A stretch of 13,322 nucleotides of DNA from Hyphomonas sp. (GCA_003486945.1 DNFL01000087.1:1-13322); one strand, 5' to 3'. Shown: positions 1 to 7,877, counted from the first letter of the stretch. Notes: generated from the sequence alone by a model not told the origin. Translations and numbers: made by a program.

Positions 1-802
1 GGCCTACCGGATCAACCTGCACATGACGGGAACGGCGGCGGAGCGGCGCGACAACCCGGAGCTCGCCGGCCGCAGGCTGATTTTCGCCGCCGCGCAGTAC
101 GGCGGCCTCAACGGCTTTCGCCCCATCCCGGAGGAATGGGGCATCGACTGGCGGCTCTACTTCGAGATCGACCGCAAGCTCGACCCGGCGCGCATCGGGG
201 ACGGCCGGCGGCGCGTGCAGGCCGCCTACAAAATCGACACATCGCTGACTAACCCACTGGCATTCCTGCCGGAATTCTCGGAAGCCGGAAAAGGCGGCGA
301 TCTCGCCGCCGACCCGAACGGTCAGCCCAGACCCAGGCCCGGCGCGGTCTCCAACCTCGCCGCCCGAAACCTGTTGCGCGGCTTCCAGATTGGCCTGCCG
401 AGCGGGCAGGAGGTGGCCCGCGCCATGGGCATCGACCCGATCGCCGACCGGGACTTGCTGGTCGGAAAGGCGACGGTCGACGGCCTTTCGGAAAATCGCT
501 CCATCACCGAGTATGGGGCCTCTTTTCGCGATTCCGCGCCATTATGGTTCTATATCCTCGCGGAATCGCAGCATTTATGGGCGCAGAAGGCCCGCGCCCA
601 TTCCGGGACCAAGGAGCAGCGCGACGCCATTCCGACCGTTCTCGGCCCGGTTGGCGCGCAGATCGTCGCCGAGACTTTCGTCGCGCTGATGCAGCTCGAT
701 CCCCGCTCGATCCTGCATGCCGGCCCGGACTGGTCGCCCCGCTACCTGCGCAACAACCGTTTCAGCATGGCGGAACTGGTGCTCGGCGCCCATCTGGCAT
801 AG
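1..802 (+). CDS. Animal-type haem peroxidase family protein, C-terminal part (5' end outside window)
   Basis: This is the C-terminal part of a haem-dependent peroxidase of the bacterial branch of the animal haem peroxidase superfamily. The reading frame is open from base 2, so the gene begins upstream. It reads AYRINLHM before the first in-window ATG at 23, which resembles the segment just after the proximal haem histidine in this family. The histidine itself would lie outside the window. Family-like blocks are RNLLRGFQIGLPSGQEVARA (centre), APLWFYILAESQ, and LGPVGAQIVAETFVALMQLD, followed by a DPRSIL...WSP tail. The stop is TAG at 800-802. Substrate and cellular location cannot be judged without the N-terminus. 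The gene ends 40 bp before the 3' end of tRNA-Glu, which lies on the other strand. Confidence 0.82.
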   Translation, partial: AYRINLHMTGTAAERRDNPELAGRRLIFAAAQYGGLNGFRPIPEEWGIDWRLYFEIDRKLDPARIGDGRRRVQAAYKIDTSLTNPLAFLPEFSEAGKGGDLAADPNGQPRPRPGAVSNLAARNLLRGFQIGLPSGQEVARAMGIDPIADRDLLVGKATVDGLSENRSITEYGASFRDSAPLWFYILAESQHLWAQKARAHSGTKEQRDAIPTVLGPVGAQIVAETFVALMQLDPRSILHAGPDWSPRYLRNNRFSMAELVLGAHLA

Positions 803-842
803 CGGGAATCGTCGAACAAATCTTTGAAATTGCTTGTTTTTT

Positions 843-918
843 TGGCGCTCCCTACGGGAATCGAACCCGTGTTTCAGCCTTGAGAGGGCCGCGTCCTAGA
901 CCGCTAGACGAAGGGAGC
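843..918 (-). tRNA. tRNA-Glu (anticodon CTC)
   Basis: Read on the minus strand, the cloverleaf folds completely. The acceptor stem is GCTCCCT (918-912) paired with AGGGAGC (853-847), followed by discriminator G and an encoded CCA at 845-843. The D arm begins GTCTAGCGGTCTAGGAC. The anticodon stem CGGCC/GGCTG (one G-U pair) closes the loop CTCTCAA, with anticodon CTC at 884-882. The T arm is CACGGGTTCGATTCCCGTA. Overall it closely resembles bacterial tRNA-Glu. It lies 3' to 3' with the peroxidase gene. Confidence 0.96.
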
Positions 919-1013
919 GGAACGCCCCAGGGGGCGCTGCACACGCGCCCCTATAGCGCCGCGCGCCCGGGGCGGCAAGGCGTTTTCGACACCGCCATTG
1001 CACCCCTTGCGCC

Positions 1014-1018
1014 AAGGG
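1014..1018 (+). promoter_or_regulatory. Ribosome binding site fixing the rluD start
   Basis: AAGGG lies five bases before ATG 1024. It selects this start over the in-frame open stretch that runs back to 544 through the tRNA region, and over the second ATG at 1033. Confidence 0.6.
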
Positions 1019-1023
1019 CCTAC

Positions 1024-2022
1024 ATGCGGCGGATGGCGCCCGAAACCCTCGTAGAACCCAAGATCCTCGCCCCCGAACAGGCGGGCGAACGGCTGGATCG
1101 CTGGCTTGCTCTGACCTTCCCCGAACATTCGCGCAGCCGGCTCAAGGCGCTCATCCTTGACGGCGCCGTCACCGTCAACGGACGCTCCGTCACCGACCCG
1201 GCGCTGAAGCTGAAGGCCGGCGATGCGGTCGTGCTGGCCCTGCCGCCACCCGCCGCCGCGGAACCGCGGCCGGAAGCGATCCCGCTCAAGGTCGTGCACG
1301 AGGACGAGGACCTCATCGTCATCGACAAGCCGGCCGGACTGGTGGTGCACCCCAGCGCCGGGCATGAGACCGGCACGCTCGTCAATGCCCTGCTGCACCA
1401 TTGCGGCGCGAGCCTGTCCGGCATCAACGGCGTGCTGCGCCCTGGCATTGTCCACCGCCTCGACAAGGACACCTCGGGCCTGCTCGTCGTCGCCAAGAAC
1501 GACGCCGCGCACAAGAAGCTCGCTGACCAGTTCGCCGACCATGGCCGCACCGGCGCGCTGGAGCGGCTGTATCTCGCGCTCTGCTGGGGCGTGCCGATGC
1601 GCCCGCATGGCACCATCGACGCCGCCATCGCCCGCTCGACCGTCAACCGCGAGAAAATGGCCATCGTCGCCGGGGACAAGGGCCGCTTCGCCGTCACCCA
1701 TTACGAGGTGCGGGAGACGTTCGCGGGAGCCGACACAAAGCCTGTGGCCGCGCTGATCGACTGCGCGCTGGAAACCGGCCGCACCCACCAGATCCGCGTG
1801 CATCTGGCCGCGCTTGGCCATGCCATCGCCGGCGATACCAAATATGGCGATGTCGAGACCAATCGCGAGATCCGGCGGCACGGACTCCGGCGCATGTTCC
1901 TGCATGCCGCCCGGCTCGAACTCGCGCATCCGCTCACCGGCCAGCCGCTGGTTCTGGAAGCGCCGCTGCCGGAAGATTTCAGGGCGGCGGCCCTGTCGGC
2001 GGGCCTTCAGGCCGGCTTGTAA
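1024..2022 (+). CDS. rluD: 23S rRNA pseudouridine synthase, RluD type
   Basis: This cytoplasmic enzyme isomerises uridines to pseudouridine in helix 69 of 23S rRNA (U1911/1915/1917 in E. coli numbering), as known for RluD. The 332-aa product has the usual RluD length. An N-terminal S4 RNA-binding domain (about residues 18-80, containing GERLDRWLA and SRSRLKALILDGAVTVNG) precedes the RluA/RluD catalytic domain. The signature PGIVHRLDKDTSGLLVVAK carries the catalytic Asp147. Other family blocks are VIDKPAGLVVHPSAGH and ALETGRTHQIRVHLAALGH. The frame is open far upstream to 544, but that part spans the tRNA and has no family similarity. ATG 1024, with AAGGG five bases before it, gives the normal N-terminus. 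The 3' end overlaps the convergent epimerase gene by 16 bp. RluC or another RluA-family member is less likely because of the HRLDKDTSGLL block and the length. Confidence 0.93.
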   Translation: MRRMAPETLVEPKILAPEQAGERLDRWLALTFPEHSRSRLKALILDGAVTVNGRSVTDPALKLKAGDAVVLALPPPAAAEPRPEAIPLKVVHEDEDLIVIDKPAGLVVHPSAGHETGTLVNALLHHCGASLSGINGVLRPGIVHRLDKDTSGLLVVAKNDAAHKKLADQFADHGRTGALERLYLALCWGVPMRPHGTIDAAIARSTVNREKMAIVAGDKGRFAVTHYEVRETFAGADTKPVAALIDCALETGRTHQIRVHLAALGHAIAGDTKYGDVETNREIRRHGLRRMFLHAARLELAHPLTGQPLVLEAPLPEDFRAAALSAGLQAGL

Positions 2023-3011
2023 TAGTCGCGGAACCATTCGACGAACTTCGCGATGCCGGCGCGATAGTCCGTGTCCGGCGTATATCCGGTCAGCGCCTTC
2101 AGCAGGCGCACATCGGCATAGGTCTGCTTCACGTCGCCCGGCTGCATGCCGAGCATGTTCTTGACGGCCTTCTTGCCGATGGCGGTTTCGATGGCGTCGA
2201 TATAGTCCATCAGGCGCACGGGGCTCGCATTGCCGATATTCACGAGCCGATAAGGCGCAACCGGCGAGAGCGAGTCGCCACGTATGATATGGCCGCCAAG
2301 CACGGGCGGGCAATCCATCAGCCTGCGGATGGATTCGACGAGATCGTCGATATAGGTGAAGTCGCGGAGCAGGTCGCCCTTGTTGAACACGTCAATGGGC
2401 TGGCCTTTGAATATCCTGTCGGTGAACAAGTAGAAGGCCATGTCCGGCCGGCCCCAGGGGCCGTAGACGCTGAAGAAGCGCAGGGCGGTGGTCGGCACGC
2501 CGTAGAGGTGGGCGTGGCTGTGACCGATCAGTTCAGCGGAGAGCTTGGTGGCTGCGTAGATGGTGAGCGGGTAGGGCGCGGAGTCGCGTTCCTCGAACGG
2601 GAATTTCTGGTTTGCTCCGTAGGCGGAGCTTGTCGAGGCGAGAACGAGATGGCGCACCTTGTGCTGGCGCGACAGGTCAATGATGTTGAACGAGCCGACG
2701 ATGTTTGCGCTGATATACTCGCGCGGATGTTCGAGGCTGTAGCGCACGCCGGCCTGCGCCGCGAAGTGAAGAACGATATCCGGCTTCACGCGGCTGAAAA
2801 CGCGCTCCATCGTTTCGGCTTCTTCGACACCTGCCCGGGCGAGGCGGAAGTTCGGATAGGCGGCGAGGCGCGCGGCGCGGTCTTCCTTGAGTTTTACGTC
2901 ATAATAGGCGGTGAAGGAATCGACACCCGTGACCGAATGGCCTTCGCGCAACAGGCGAAGCGCAACTTCGCTGCCGATAAAGCCTGCCGCGCCGGTGACG
3001 ATGATGTTCAT
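2007..3011 (-). CDS. UDP-glucuronate 4-epimerase-like NAD-dependent epimerase/dehydratase
   Basis: This is an extended short-chain dehydrogenase/reductase of 334 aa. It probably interconverts UDP-glucuronate and UDP-galacturonate in the cytoplasm for surface polysaccharide synthesis. The N-terminus carries the Rossmann NAD motif GAAGFIG (residues 7-13). The catalytic set is the TSS segment (127-129) plus YAATK with Tyr152 and Lys156. Blocks typical of the UDP-glucuronate epimerase subgroup are QAGVRYSLEHPREYI (86-100), RFFSVYGPWGRPDMA (178-192) and RDFTYIDDLVE (216-226). The C-terminal PGDVKQTYAD motif is also subgroup-like. ATG 3011 was chosen over an ATG 45 bases upstream because AAGGA sits five bases before it and the protein then starts directly at the NAD fold. 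The gene stands alone on minus, not inside a visible polysaccharide cluster. GalE-type or dTDP-glucose dehydratase activity cannot be fully excluded. Confidence 0.85.
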   Translation of the reverse strand: MNIIVTGAAGFIGSEVALRLLREGHSVTGVDSFTAYYDVKLKEDRAARLAAYPNFRLARAGVEEAETMERVFSRVKPDIVLHFAAQAGVRYSLEHPREYISANIVGSFNIIDLSRQHKVRHLVLASTSSAYGANQKFPFEERDSAPYPLTIYAATKLSAELIGHSHAHLYGVPTTALRFFSVYGPWGRPDMAFYLFTDRIFKGQPIDVFNKGDLLRDFTYIDDLVESIRRLMDCPPVLGGHIIRGDSLSPVAPYRLVNIGNASPVRLMDYIDAIETAIGKKAVKNMLGMQPGDVKQTYADVRLLKALTGYTPDTDYRAGIAKFVEWFRDYYKPA

Positions 3012-3016
3012 GCGGG

Positions 3017-3021
3017 TCCTT
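3017..3021 (-). promoter_or_regulatory. Ribosome binding site fixing the epimerase start
   Basis: On the minus strand AAGGA lies five bases before ATG 3011. This supports that start rather than the upstream in-frame ATG at 3056, whose extra 15 residues look non-family. Confidence 0.6.
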
Positions 3022-3096
3022 CGTGTTCCTGCTGGTGGGGCTAGACGATCCGCCACTTCTCCACAAGCGCTGCATCTGCATCAGGTTGCGCCCGTG

Positions 3097-3134
3097 AAAC
3101 GAAAACGGCCCACCGGAGGAGTTCCGGCGGGCCG
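3097..3134 (-). terminator. Intrinsic terminator of sppA
   Basis: A 12-bp stem with one mismatch (3106-3117 with 3123-3134) encloses a five-base loop. On the minus strand the hairpin is followed by TTTTCGTTT (3105-3097), a typical T-rich tail. It begins 23 bases downstream of the sppA stop. The tail matches that of the bactofilin terminator further right. Confidence 0.85.
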
Positions 3135-3156
3135 CTTCGTGTGATCGGATGCTGAC

Positions 3157-4935
3157 CTAGCGTTCGCGGATGCGCGGGCTGACAGCCATCGCCTGGCCGG
3201 AATTCATTGCCTGCGCGGCAGCGAGTTCCTCGAGGATGGCCTGCGTGCGCTCGTCTCCGGCGAAGGTGCTGAGCACTGCTGCCGCGCGGGCGGTTTCGGC
3301 AGAGACGCCGAACAGGCTTTCGAGGGCTTCAAAGCCGGACTTGCGGCGCGGGTAGTAGGTCAGGAGTGCTGGCTTGGCCGTGTCCATGCCGGCGAGTTCC
3401 TGCGCCTTCGTGATTGCAACCGTGAAGCCGCCGATCTCGTCAACGAGGCCGCGCTCCATTGCCTGCTCGCCGCTCCACACGCGGCCGCGAGCGACCTCGT
3501 GCACCTGGTCGTAGGACATGCCGCGGCCTTCGCCGACGAGGCCGATGAACCGGTCATAACCGCGTTTCAGCATGGCCCGGATTTCCGCTTCCTGAGCCTG
3601 GTTGAACTTGCCGACGCCGTAGGCATTGGTGAAGTCGCCGCCAACGGTCACGGTGTCGAAAGTGACGCCGATCTTGTTGAAGGTCTCATCGAGGGCAAAC
3701 TTGCCGCCGAAGATGCCGATCGAGCCGGTGATCGTCGTGCGGTTGGCAACGATGGCGTCCGCGCCTGCGGAGACATAGTAGCCGCCCGAGGCTGCCAGCG
3801 AGCCCATCGAGATGACGACCGGCTTGCCTTTTTCCTGGGCGCGTTCAACCGCGCGCCAGATCTGGTCGGACGCTGTCGGCGATCCTCCGGGGCTGTCGAC
3901 ACGGAACACGATGGCCTTGACGTTGTCGTTGTCTGCCGCGTCGAGGATGGCGCGGGCGACGACATCGGATGCGAATGCCGGCGGTTCGGAGAACAGCGAG
4001 TCCGAGCCGCTGCCGCCGGTGACGACAGCGCCTTCGCCGCCGACGATGGCAATCATGCCGTCTTTCGCTTTCGCCTTGGACGGCGGGGCGGTGTAGGCGG
4101 CGAGGTCAACGAGTTCGGCATGCTTGCCGGCGCGTTCGAGCACGGATTCTTCTGCATCCTCCGGCCAGCCAAGCTTGTCGACGAGTCTCAGTTTCTCTGC
4201 GTCTTCCGCCGGCTTGGGGCCAGATTCGAGAATGGACTTGAGTTCTGCAGGCTGCATGCCGCGGTCTTCCGCGATGTCTGCGATGGCGGTATTCCACATC
4301 GAGGTCGCCAGCGTTTCCAGCGCTTCGCGGTGTGCCGGGGTGTAGCTGGTTTCATTGTAGGAGTTCGGTGCGTTCTTGTATTCGTAGAGCGCATAGATCT
4401 GCGGCGTGAGGCCAATCTTGTCGAACAGGCCTTTCAGGAACTCTGTCTCGAACGTCACCCCACTGATCATCAGGTCCGTGCCGGGCTGCATCCAGATTTC
4501 GTCAGCGGCGGAGATCGAATAGTACGCAGACGGACCACCGAGGCCGATCATACCCTGGGTGTGGGCGACGACGAACTTGCCGGAATTGCGGAAGCTCTTC
4601 AGCGCAGCGCGCAGCTCTTCCGAGCGCGAGGACCCGATGCCGGTGAGTGAGCCGCGCAGGTAGATGCCCTTGACGGCGGTGTCGTGCTCGGCGGCCTGGA
4701 TCTTCAGCAGAAGGTCGGTGAAGCCCGGTACGCCGGAGAAGGCCGCGAAGCCGGACGCCGGTGCCTGGTCGGGCAGGCTGGAATTGAGGTCGAGCGAGAG
4801 AACGACATTGCTCGGCCGGACAGGCTGGGAGGAGGCGGCGCTGATTGCGAGGAAAATCAGGCCGAAGAAGAACAGGACGATGAACAGGATCATCGCGACA
4901 AACGCGCCGGCCATCGAGAGGAAGAAGGTTTTCAT
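3157..4935 (-). CDS. sppA: Signal peptide peptidase SppA, 67-kDa tandem-domain type
   Basis: This membrane-anchored serine protease, family S49, degrades signal peptides released in the cytoplasmic membrane. At 592 aa it is about the size of the E. coli enzyme, not the short single-domain SppA. Residues about 5-33 form an N-terminal transmembrane helix. Two homologous S49 domains follow. The Ser/Lys dyad can be seen split between them: Lys187 in YEYKNAPNSYNE (first domain) and Ser383 in GSLAASGGYYVSAGAD (second domain). These are equivalent to Lys209 and Ser409 of E. coli. Other family blocks are FRVDSPGGSPTASD and TGSIGIFGG. AAAGGAAA lies nine bases before ATG 4935. The gene is transcribed alone and ends at the hairpin at 3097-3134. 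Confidence 0.93.
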   Translation of the reverse strand: MKTFFLSMAGAFVAMILFIVLFFFGLIFLAISAASSQPVRPSNVVLSLDLNSSLPDQAPASGFAAFSGVPGFTDLLLKIQAAEHDTAVKGIYLRGSLTGIGSSRSEELRAALKSFRNSGKFVVAHTQGMIGLGGPSAYYSISAADEIWMQPGTDLMISGVTFETEFLKGLFDKIGLTPQIYALYEYKNAPNSYNETSYTPAHREALETLATSMWNTAIADIAEDRGMQPAELKSILESGPKPAEDAEKLRLVDKLGWPEDAEESVLERAGKHAELVDLAAYTAPPSKAKAKDGMIAIVGGEGAVVTGGSGSDSLFSEPPAFASDVVARAILDAADNDNVKAIVFRVDSPGGSPTASDQIWRAVERAQEKGKPVVISMGSLAASGGYYVSAGADAIVANRTTITGSIGIFGGKFALDETFNKIGVTFDTVTVGGDFTNAYGVGKFNQAQEAEIRAMLKRGYDRFIGLVGEGRGMSYDQVHEVARGRVWSGEQAMERGLVDEIGGFTVAITKAQELAGMDTAKPALLTYYPRRKSGFEALESLFGVSAETARAAAVLSTFAGDERTQAILEELAAAQAMNSGQAMAVSPRIRER

Positions 4936-5148
4936 GCCGAAGCATTTCCTTTGCTGGTGAGGGAAGCCGAGCTTCTCAGAAATGAATATTGTTGATTATC
5001 GATAAAAAGTAAAGGGCGTTCATACATGCTACCGAGATTCACCGGGCCTCGGCACCCGCCCTCTGTCCGCTTGCAGCCTGCGGCAGTGAAAGCGTGTTTC
5101 GGGAGTTGCCAGCACCGCAAAGAGTAGCTATTTCGCGCGCTCCACTGT
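4936..5148. promoter_or_regulatory. Divergent spacer between sppA and tRNA-Gln, presumed promoters
   Basis: This 213-bp spacer separates two outward-facing genes and must hold promoters in both directions. Its most A+T-rich part (about 4980-5015) includes a perfect 10-bp palindrome, TTATCGATAA at 4996-5005, upstream of sppA. For the tRNA, TTGCCA (5106-5111) and TATTTC (5129-5134) are 17 bp apart and end 15 bases before the tRNA. This is a weak but well-placed -35/-10 candidate. No gene is visible here. Confidence 0.35.
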
Positions 5149-5222
<74 letters not shown>

Positions 5223-5244
5223 TTCTCCCTTCGCAAACTTTGCA

Positions 5245-5262
5245 CCTGACTCCCGCGTCAGG
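5245..5262 (+). terminator. Possible 3' hairpin of the tRNA-Gln transcript
   Basis: CCTGAC (5245-5250) and GTCAGG (5257-5262) form a 6-bp stem with a six-base loop, 23 bases after the tRNA. There is no T tract behind it. It could be a weak terminator or processing site, or chance. Confidence 0.3.
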
Positions 5263-5675
5263 ATTCTACCGGTGTCATCTGCGTGTCATTCGGGCATGAA
5301 AGATGATGGAGAAGCTGTCATCCACTGCGTCGCGGCGATTGCGTTCACTCGGAGGGCGGGTATTTTCTAAACGAATCGTAAAGCGCGATTGATCCTCAAT
5401 TAGAGGATTGTTACCGTCGCGGTTCATCGCTAAGGGCTTGCCGGTTCCGGCGCAGAAGACGTCGCGGCCTCAGAGGCTCAATAAGAAGAGAGCGAAAACG
5501 CTCCGGATAAGTCAGGGGAGGTGGTGAGGGGTGACCCCTTTCACTTCCACAATTCACTTCCGGCTCTGTGTGTGTGGCTGGATATCAACGGGACGGCCTC
5601 GCGAGCAGGCGCGCCCACAACCCAGGAATTTGCGCGCCGCTGGCGCGACCGTTTGGAGAGTGAGAGGCTAACCTC
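5263..5675 (+). promoter_or_regulatory. Promoter and leader region of the DUF3450-TonB operon
   Basis: No gene is visible between tRNA-Gln and the operon; only a 24-codon ATG frame at 5296 occurs, without a convincing ribosome site. The stretch holds several symmetric elements. ATCCTC/GAGGAT (5392-5397/5403-5408) overlaps weak promoter candidates, TTGATC at 5389 and TTGTTA at 5408. GCCGG/CCGGC lies at 5440-5451, and GAGCG/CGCTC around an AAAA loop at 5490-5503. A 13-bp dyad AGGGGTGACCCCT lies at 5527-5539. GGCGCGC/GCGCGCC (5608-5614/5632-5638) could fold in the leader just before the first gene. I could not fix a transcription start and found no clear Fur-type box. Confidence 0.4.
5540..5561 (+). 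repeat. Short tandem-spaced direct repeat TTCACTTCC
   Basis: Two exact copies of TTCACTTCC (5540-5548 and 5553-5561) are 13 bases apart, start to start. They follow immediately after the AGGGGTGACCCCT dyad. The arrangement looks like a regulator site, but its role is unknown. Confidence 0.4.
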
Positions 5676-6443
5676 ATGATGAAACTTCTGTCACCGGCCC
5701 GCAGCGTGATCGCTGTTGCGTTGATCGCGGGTCTGGCTATTCCGGCTCATGCCCAGCTGCGCGAAGCACTGAGCACGGGCGAAGCAGCAACCCGCAAGGC
5801 CGAGCAGGTCCAGGACCAGATCAACCAGCTGGACGATGACCGCTCCGATATGGTTCGCGAGTACCGCACGCTGCTGCAGCGCCGGGATGCGGCAGAACTG
5901 TTCGCCAAGCAGCAGGAACTGGTGGTGCAGTCGCAGCGCGAGGAAATCGCGTCGCTGACCGAACAGCTCGGCTCGATCGACGATATCACGGCCCAGACGG
6001 TGCCGATGCTGCTCAGCATGGTCGAAGACCTGAAAATGTTCGTTGCCGCTGACCTGCCCTTCAAGAAGGACATCCGCGACGCCCGCCTCGAAGCCCTCGA
6101 TGCCGCCATGCGCGCTCCGGACATCACGTCCTCCGAGCAGTACCGCCTGATTATGGAAGCCTACTCTGCCGAGATGGAATATGGCCGCACGGTCAGCACC
6201 TGGCAGGAAACCATGAACATCGACGGCAACCCGACCAACGTCGACATGTTCCTCTATGGCCGCGTTGCCTACGTGTACGTCACGCCGAACGGCAAGGCTG
6301 CTCGTTATGACCGCGCCACGGGTGAGTGGGTCGCGCTTCCGGGCAGCTTCGTTCCGGACATCCAGCAGGCGATCCGCGTCGCGCAGGGCAAGGCCCAGCA
6401 AGTCGTGCTGTTCGCTCCGGTTCAGAAATTCTCGGTCCAGTAA
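5676..6443 (+). CDS. DUF3450 family periplasmic coiled-coil protein of a TonB2-like operon
   Basis: This is an exported 255-aa protein of the DUF3450 family, which is regularly encoded next to TtpC/ExbB/ExbD/TonB2 genes. Its molecular role is not established. A signal peptide (residues 1-26) ends AIPAHA with a likely cut before Gln27. Residues about 30-110 are rich in Glu, Gln, Leu and Arg with heptad-like spacing, predicting a long coiled coil. The C-terminal part has aromatic-rich blocks including DMFLYGRVAYVYVTPNG and ATGEWVALPG, typical of the family. GAGAGG lies eight bases before ATG 5676; a second ATG follows directly at 5679. It is the first gene of the operon, and the next gene starts 36 bases after its stop. 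It probably acts in the periplasm alongside the TtpC-like protein. Confidence 0.85.
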   Translation: MMKLLSPARSVIAVALIAGLAIPAHAQLREALSTGEAATRKAEQVQDQINQLDDDRSDMVREYRTLLQRRDAAELFAKQQELVVQSQREEIASLTEQLGSIDDITAQTVPMLLSMVEDLKMFVAADLPFKKDIRDARLEALDAAMRAPDITSSEQYRLIMEAYSAEMEYGRTVSTWQETMNIDGNPTNVDMFLYGRVAYVYVTPNGKAARYDRATGEWVALPGSFVPDIQQAIRVAQGKAQQVVLFAPVQKFSVQ

Positions 6444-6479
6444 GCGGCCAGTCGCTCAGAAACGAAGGTTTACAGAGTT

Positions 6480-7877
6480 ATGAAAACGTTCAAATCCAAT
6501 CTCAAGGCACTGGGCGCCGCAGTCCTCTTCGGCTCGGTCTCGCTCGCAGTGTCCATGCCCGCTTCGGCCCAATCGCTCAGCGACGTGCTCAACCGGGTCC
6601 GCCAGGACGCCAACCAGATGTCGACGGAAGACCAGGCTCGCCTGCGTCAGTTCCAACAGGACCGCGCCAGCCAGGCCGCCAGCATGCAGGAAGCCCGCAA
6701 CGTGCTCGCTGCCGCTGAAGGCAAAGCCCGCGCCCTGAGCGTCGAGTTCGATGCAAACGAAGCCCAGCTCGGCGCACTCGAAGCGCAGGTTTCGACCCTC
6801 GCCGGCGACTTCCAGGAACTCCTCGGTCAGTTCCGCTCGGCCGCTGGTGCCACGATGCCGGAAATCGCGAACTCTTTCGCGAACTTCGACTACACCGACC
6901 GCGTTGCCGGCATTGCCGAAATCGCTGAAGCCCGCGTTCTGCCGAACCGTGGCCAGCTGGAGCGTCTGCCGAAAGCGATGCTGCAGGAAATGATTGCCCA
7001 GTCCGAAGTCAAAACCTTCACGGCGCCGGTCAACGGCCTCGGCGAAGGCGGCTCGATCGCTGAAGCAGAACTGATCCGCATCGGCGTGTTCAACGCTGCG
7101 ACCGTCAATGGCGGCCGTTTCGTTGAAGTGAAGCGCGGCGAGCGCGGCGAAAGCTTCCTCGAAGTCTTCAAGACCCAGCCGTCGGGCCCATATTCCGGCG
7201 CGATGACGAAACTCGCCCGCGCCAGCGAAGGTGATGTCGTCAAGGCTCCGGTCGATCCGTCGAAAGGCAACCTGTTCGGCATCCTCGGCGAACTGCCGAA
7301 ACTGTCCGACCGTCTCGCCCAGGGCGGCCCGGTGGGTATGGTGATCGCGTTCCTCGCAGCCGTCGGCATCCTGCTCGGCTTCTACAAGATGTTCACCCTG
7401 TTCGGCACCGGCAACGCCATGCGCGCCACGGCGAAGAGCCGTCAGGCCGGCACCGGCAACCCGCTGGCCCGCGTGTTCGAAGTCTACGAGAACAACCGCA
7501 ACCGCGACGTCGAAACGCTTGAGCTCAAGCTTGACGAACAGATCCTGCGCGAGGCTCCCCGTCTCGAGCGTGGCATCGACATCATCAAGGTGCTTGCAGC
7601 TGTCGCCCCTCTGATGGGTCTGCTCGGTACGGTTATCGGTATGATCATCACCTTCACCGCCATCACCATCTACGGTGCCGGCGATCCGAAGCTGATGGCT
7701 GGCGGTATCTCGGTCGCTCTCATGACGACAGTGTTCGGTCTCGTCGCAGCTATCCCGCTGCTCCTTATCCACGCTGTTGTCTCGGCCATGTGCCGTACCA
7801 ACCAGCAGCTTCTGGACGAACAGGCCGCTGGCCTTGTCGCCGAGAAGATGGAGTCGCTGCATGGGGGACGGGCGTAA
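6480..7877 (+). CDS. ttpC: TtpC-like MotA/TolQ/ExbB-family protein with long periplasmic N-terminus
   Basis: This 465-aa protein resembles TtpC, the accessory protein required by TonB2 systems in Vibrio. A signal peptide (1-30) ends MPASA before Gln31. A periplasmic region of about 250 residues follows, starting with a coiled coil (about 35-120). The C-terminal third is an ExbB/TolQ/MotA proton-channel domain. Its first membrane helix is about 283-307 (GGPVGMVIAFLAAVGILLGF). The second, about 368-397, carries the family motif APLMGLLGTVIGMI, and the third is about 405-435 (GGISVALMTTVFGLVAAIPL). It therefore has ExbB-like membrane topology plus a large extra periplasmic arm. Its stop codon lies in the loop of a strong hairpin, and exbB follows 36 bases later. 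The symbol is given by analogy to Vibrio. Confidence 0.85.
   Translation: MKTFKSNLKALGAAVLFGSVSLAVSMPASAQSLSDVLNRVRQDANQMSTEDQARLRQFQQDRASQAASMQEARNVLAAAEGKARALSVEFDANEAQLGALEAQVSTLAGDFQELLGQFRSAAGATMPEIANSFANFDYTDRVAGIAEIAEARVLPNRGQLERLPKAMLQEMIAQSEVKTFTAPVNGLGEGGSIAEAELIRIGVFNAATVNGGRFVEVKRGERGESFLEVFKTQPSGPYSGAMTKLARASEGDVVKAPVDPSKGNLFGILGELPKLSDRLAQGGPVGMVIAFLAAVGILLGFYKMFTLFGTGNAMRATAKSRQAGTGNPLARVFEVYENNRNRDVETLELKLDEQILREAPRLERGIDIIKVLAAVAPLMGLLGTVIGMIITFTAITIYGAGDPKLMAGGISVALMTTVFGLVAAIPLLLIHAVVSAMCRTNQQLLDEQAAGLVAEKMESLHGGRA

Noticed and set aside
837..843. Run of seven T after the peroxidase gene as a terminator
   Set aside because: Only a weak, broken stem can be drawn upstream of it, and the run touches the tRNA 3' end, so no terminator is claimed.
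544..1023. Long N-terminal extension of the rluD reading frame
   Set aside because: The frame happens to stay open through the peroxidase end and the tRNA gene. It has no family similarity, and a good ribosome site precedes ATG 1024.
904..2313. 469-codon open frame on minus opposite rluD
   Set aside because: It lies antisense to rluD and the epimerase 3' end, has a biased low-complexity composition, and shows no recognisable domain. It is a high-G+C shadow.
4985..5010. Fur- or DnaA-like box at the TTATCGATAA palindrome
   Set aside because: The sequence matches neither the DnaA box TTATCCACA nor the GATAAT-type Fur pattern well enough. It is kept only as part of an A+T-rich promoter region.
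5296..5370. 24-codon ATG frame in the leader of the TonB operon
   Set aside because: There is no convincing ribosome site, no residue pattern of a regulatory leader peptide, and no link to a terminator-like structure.
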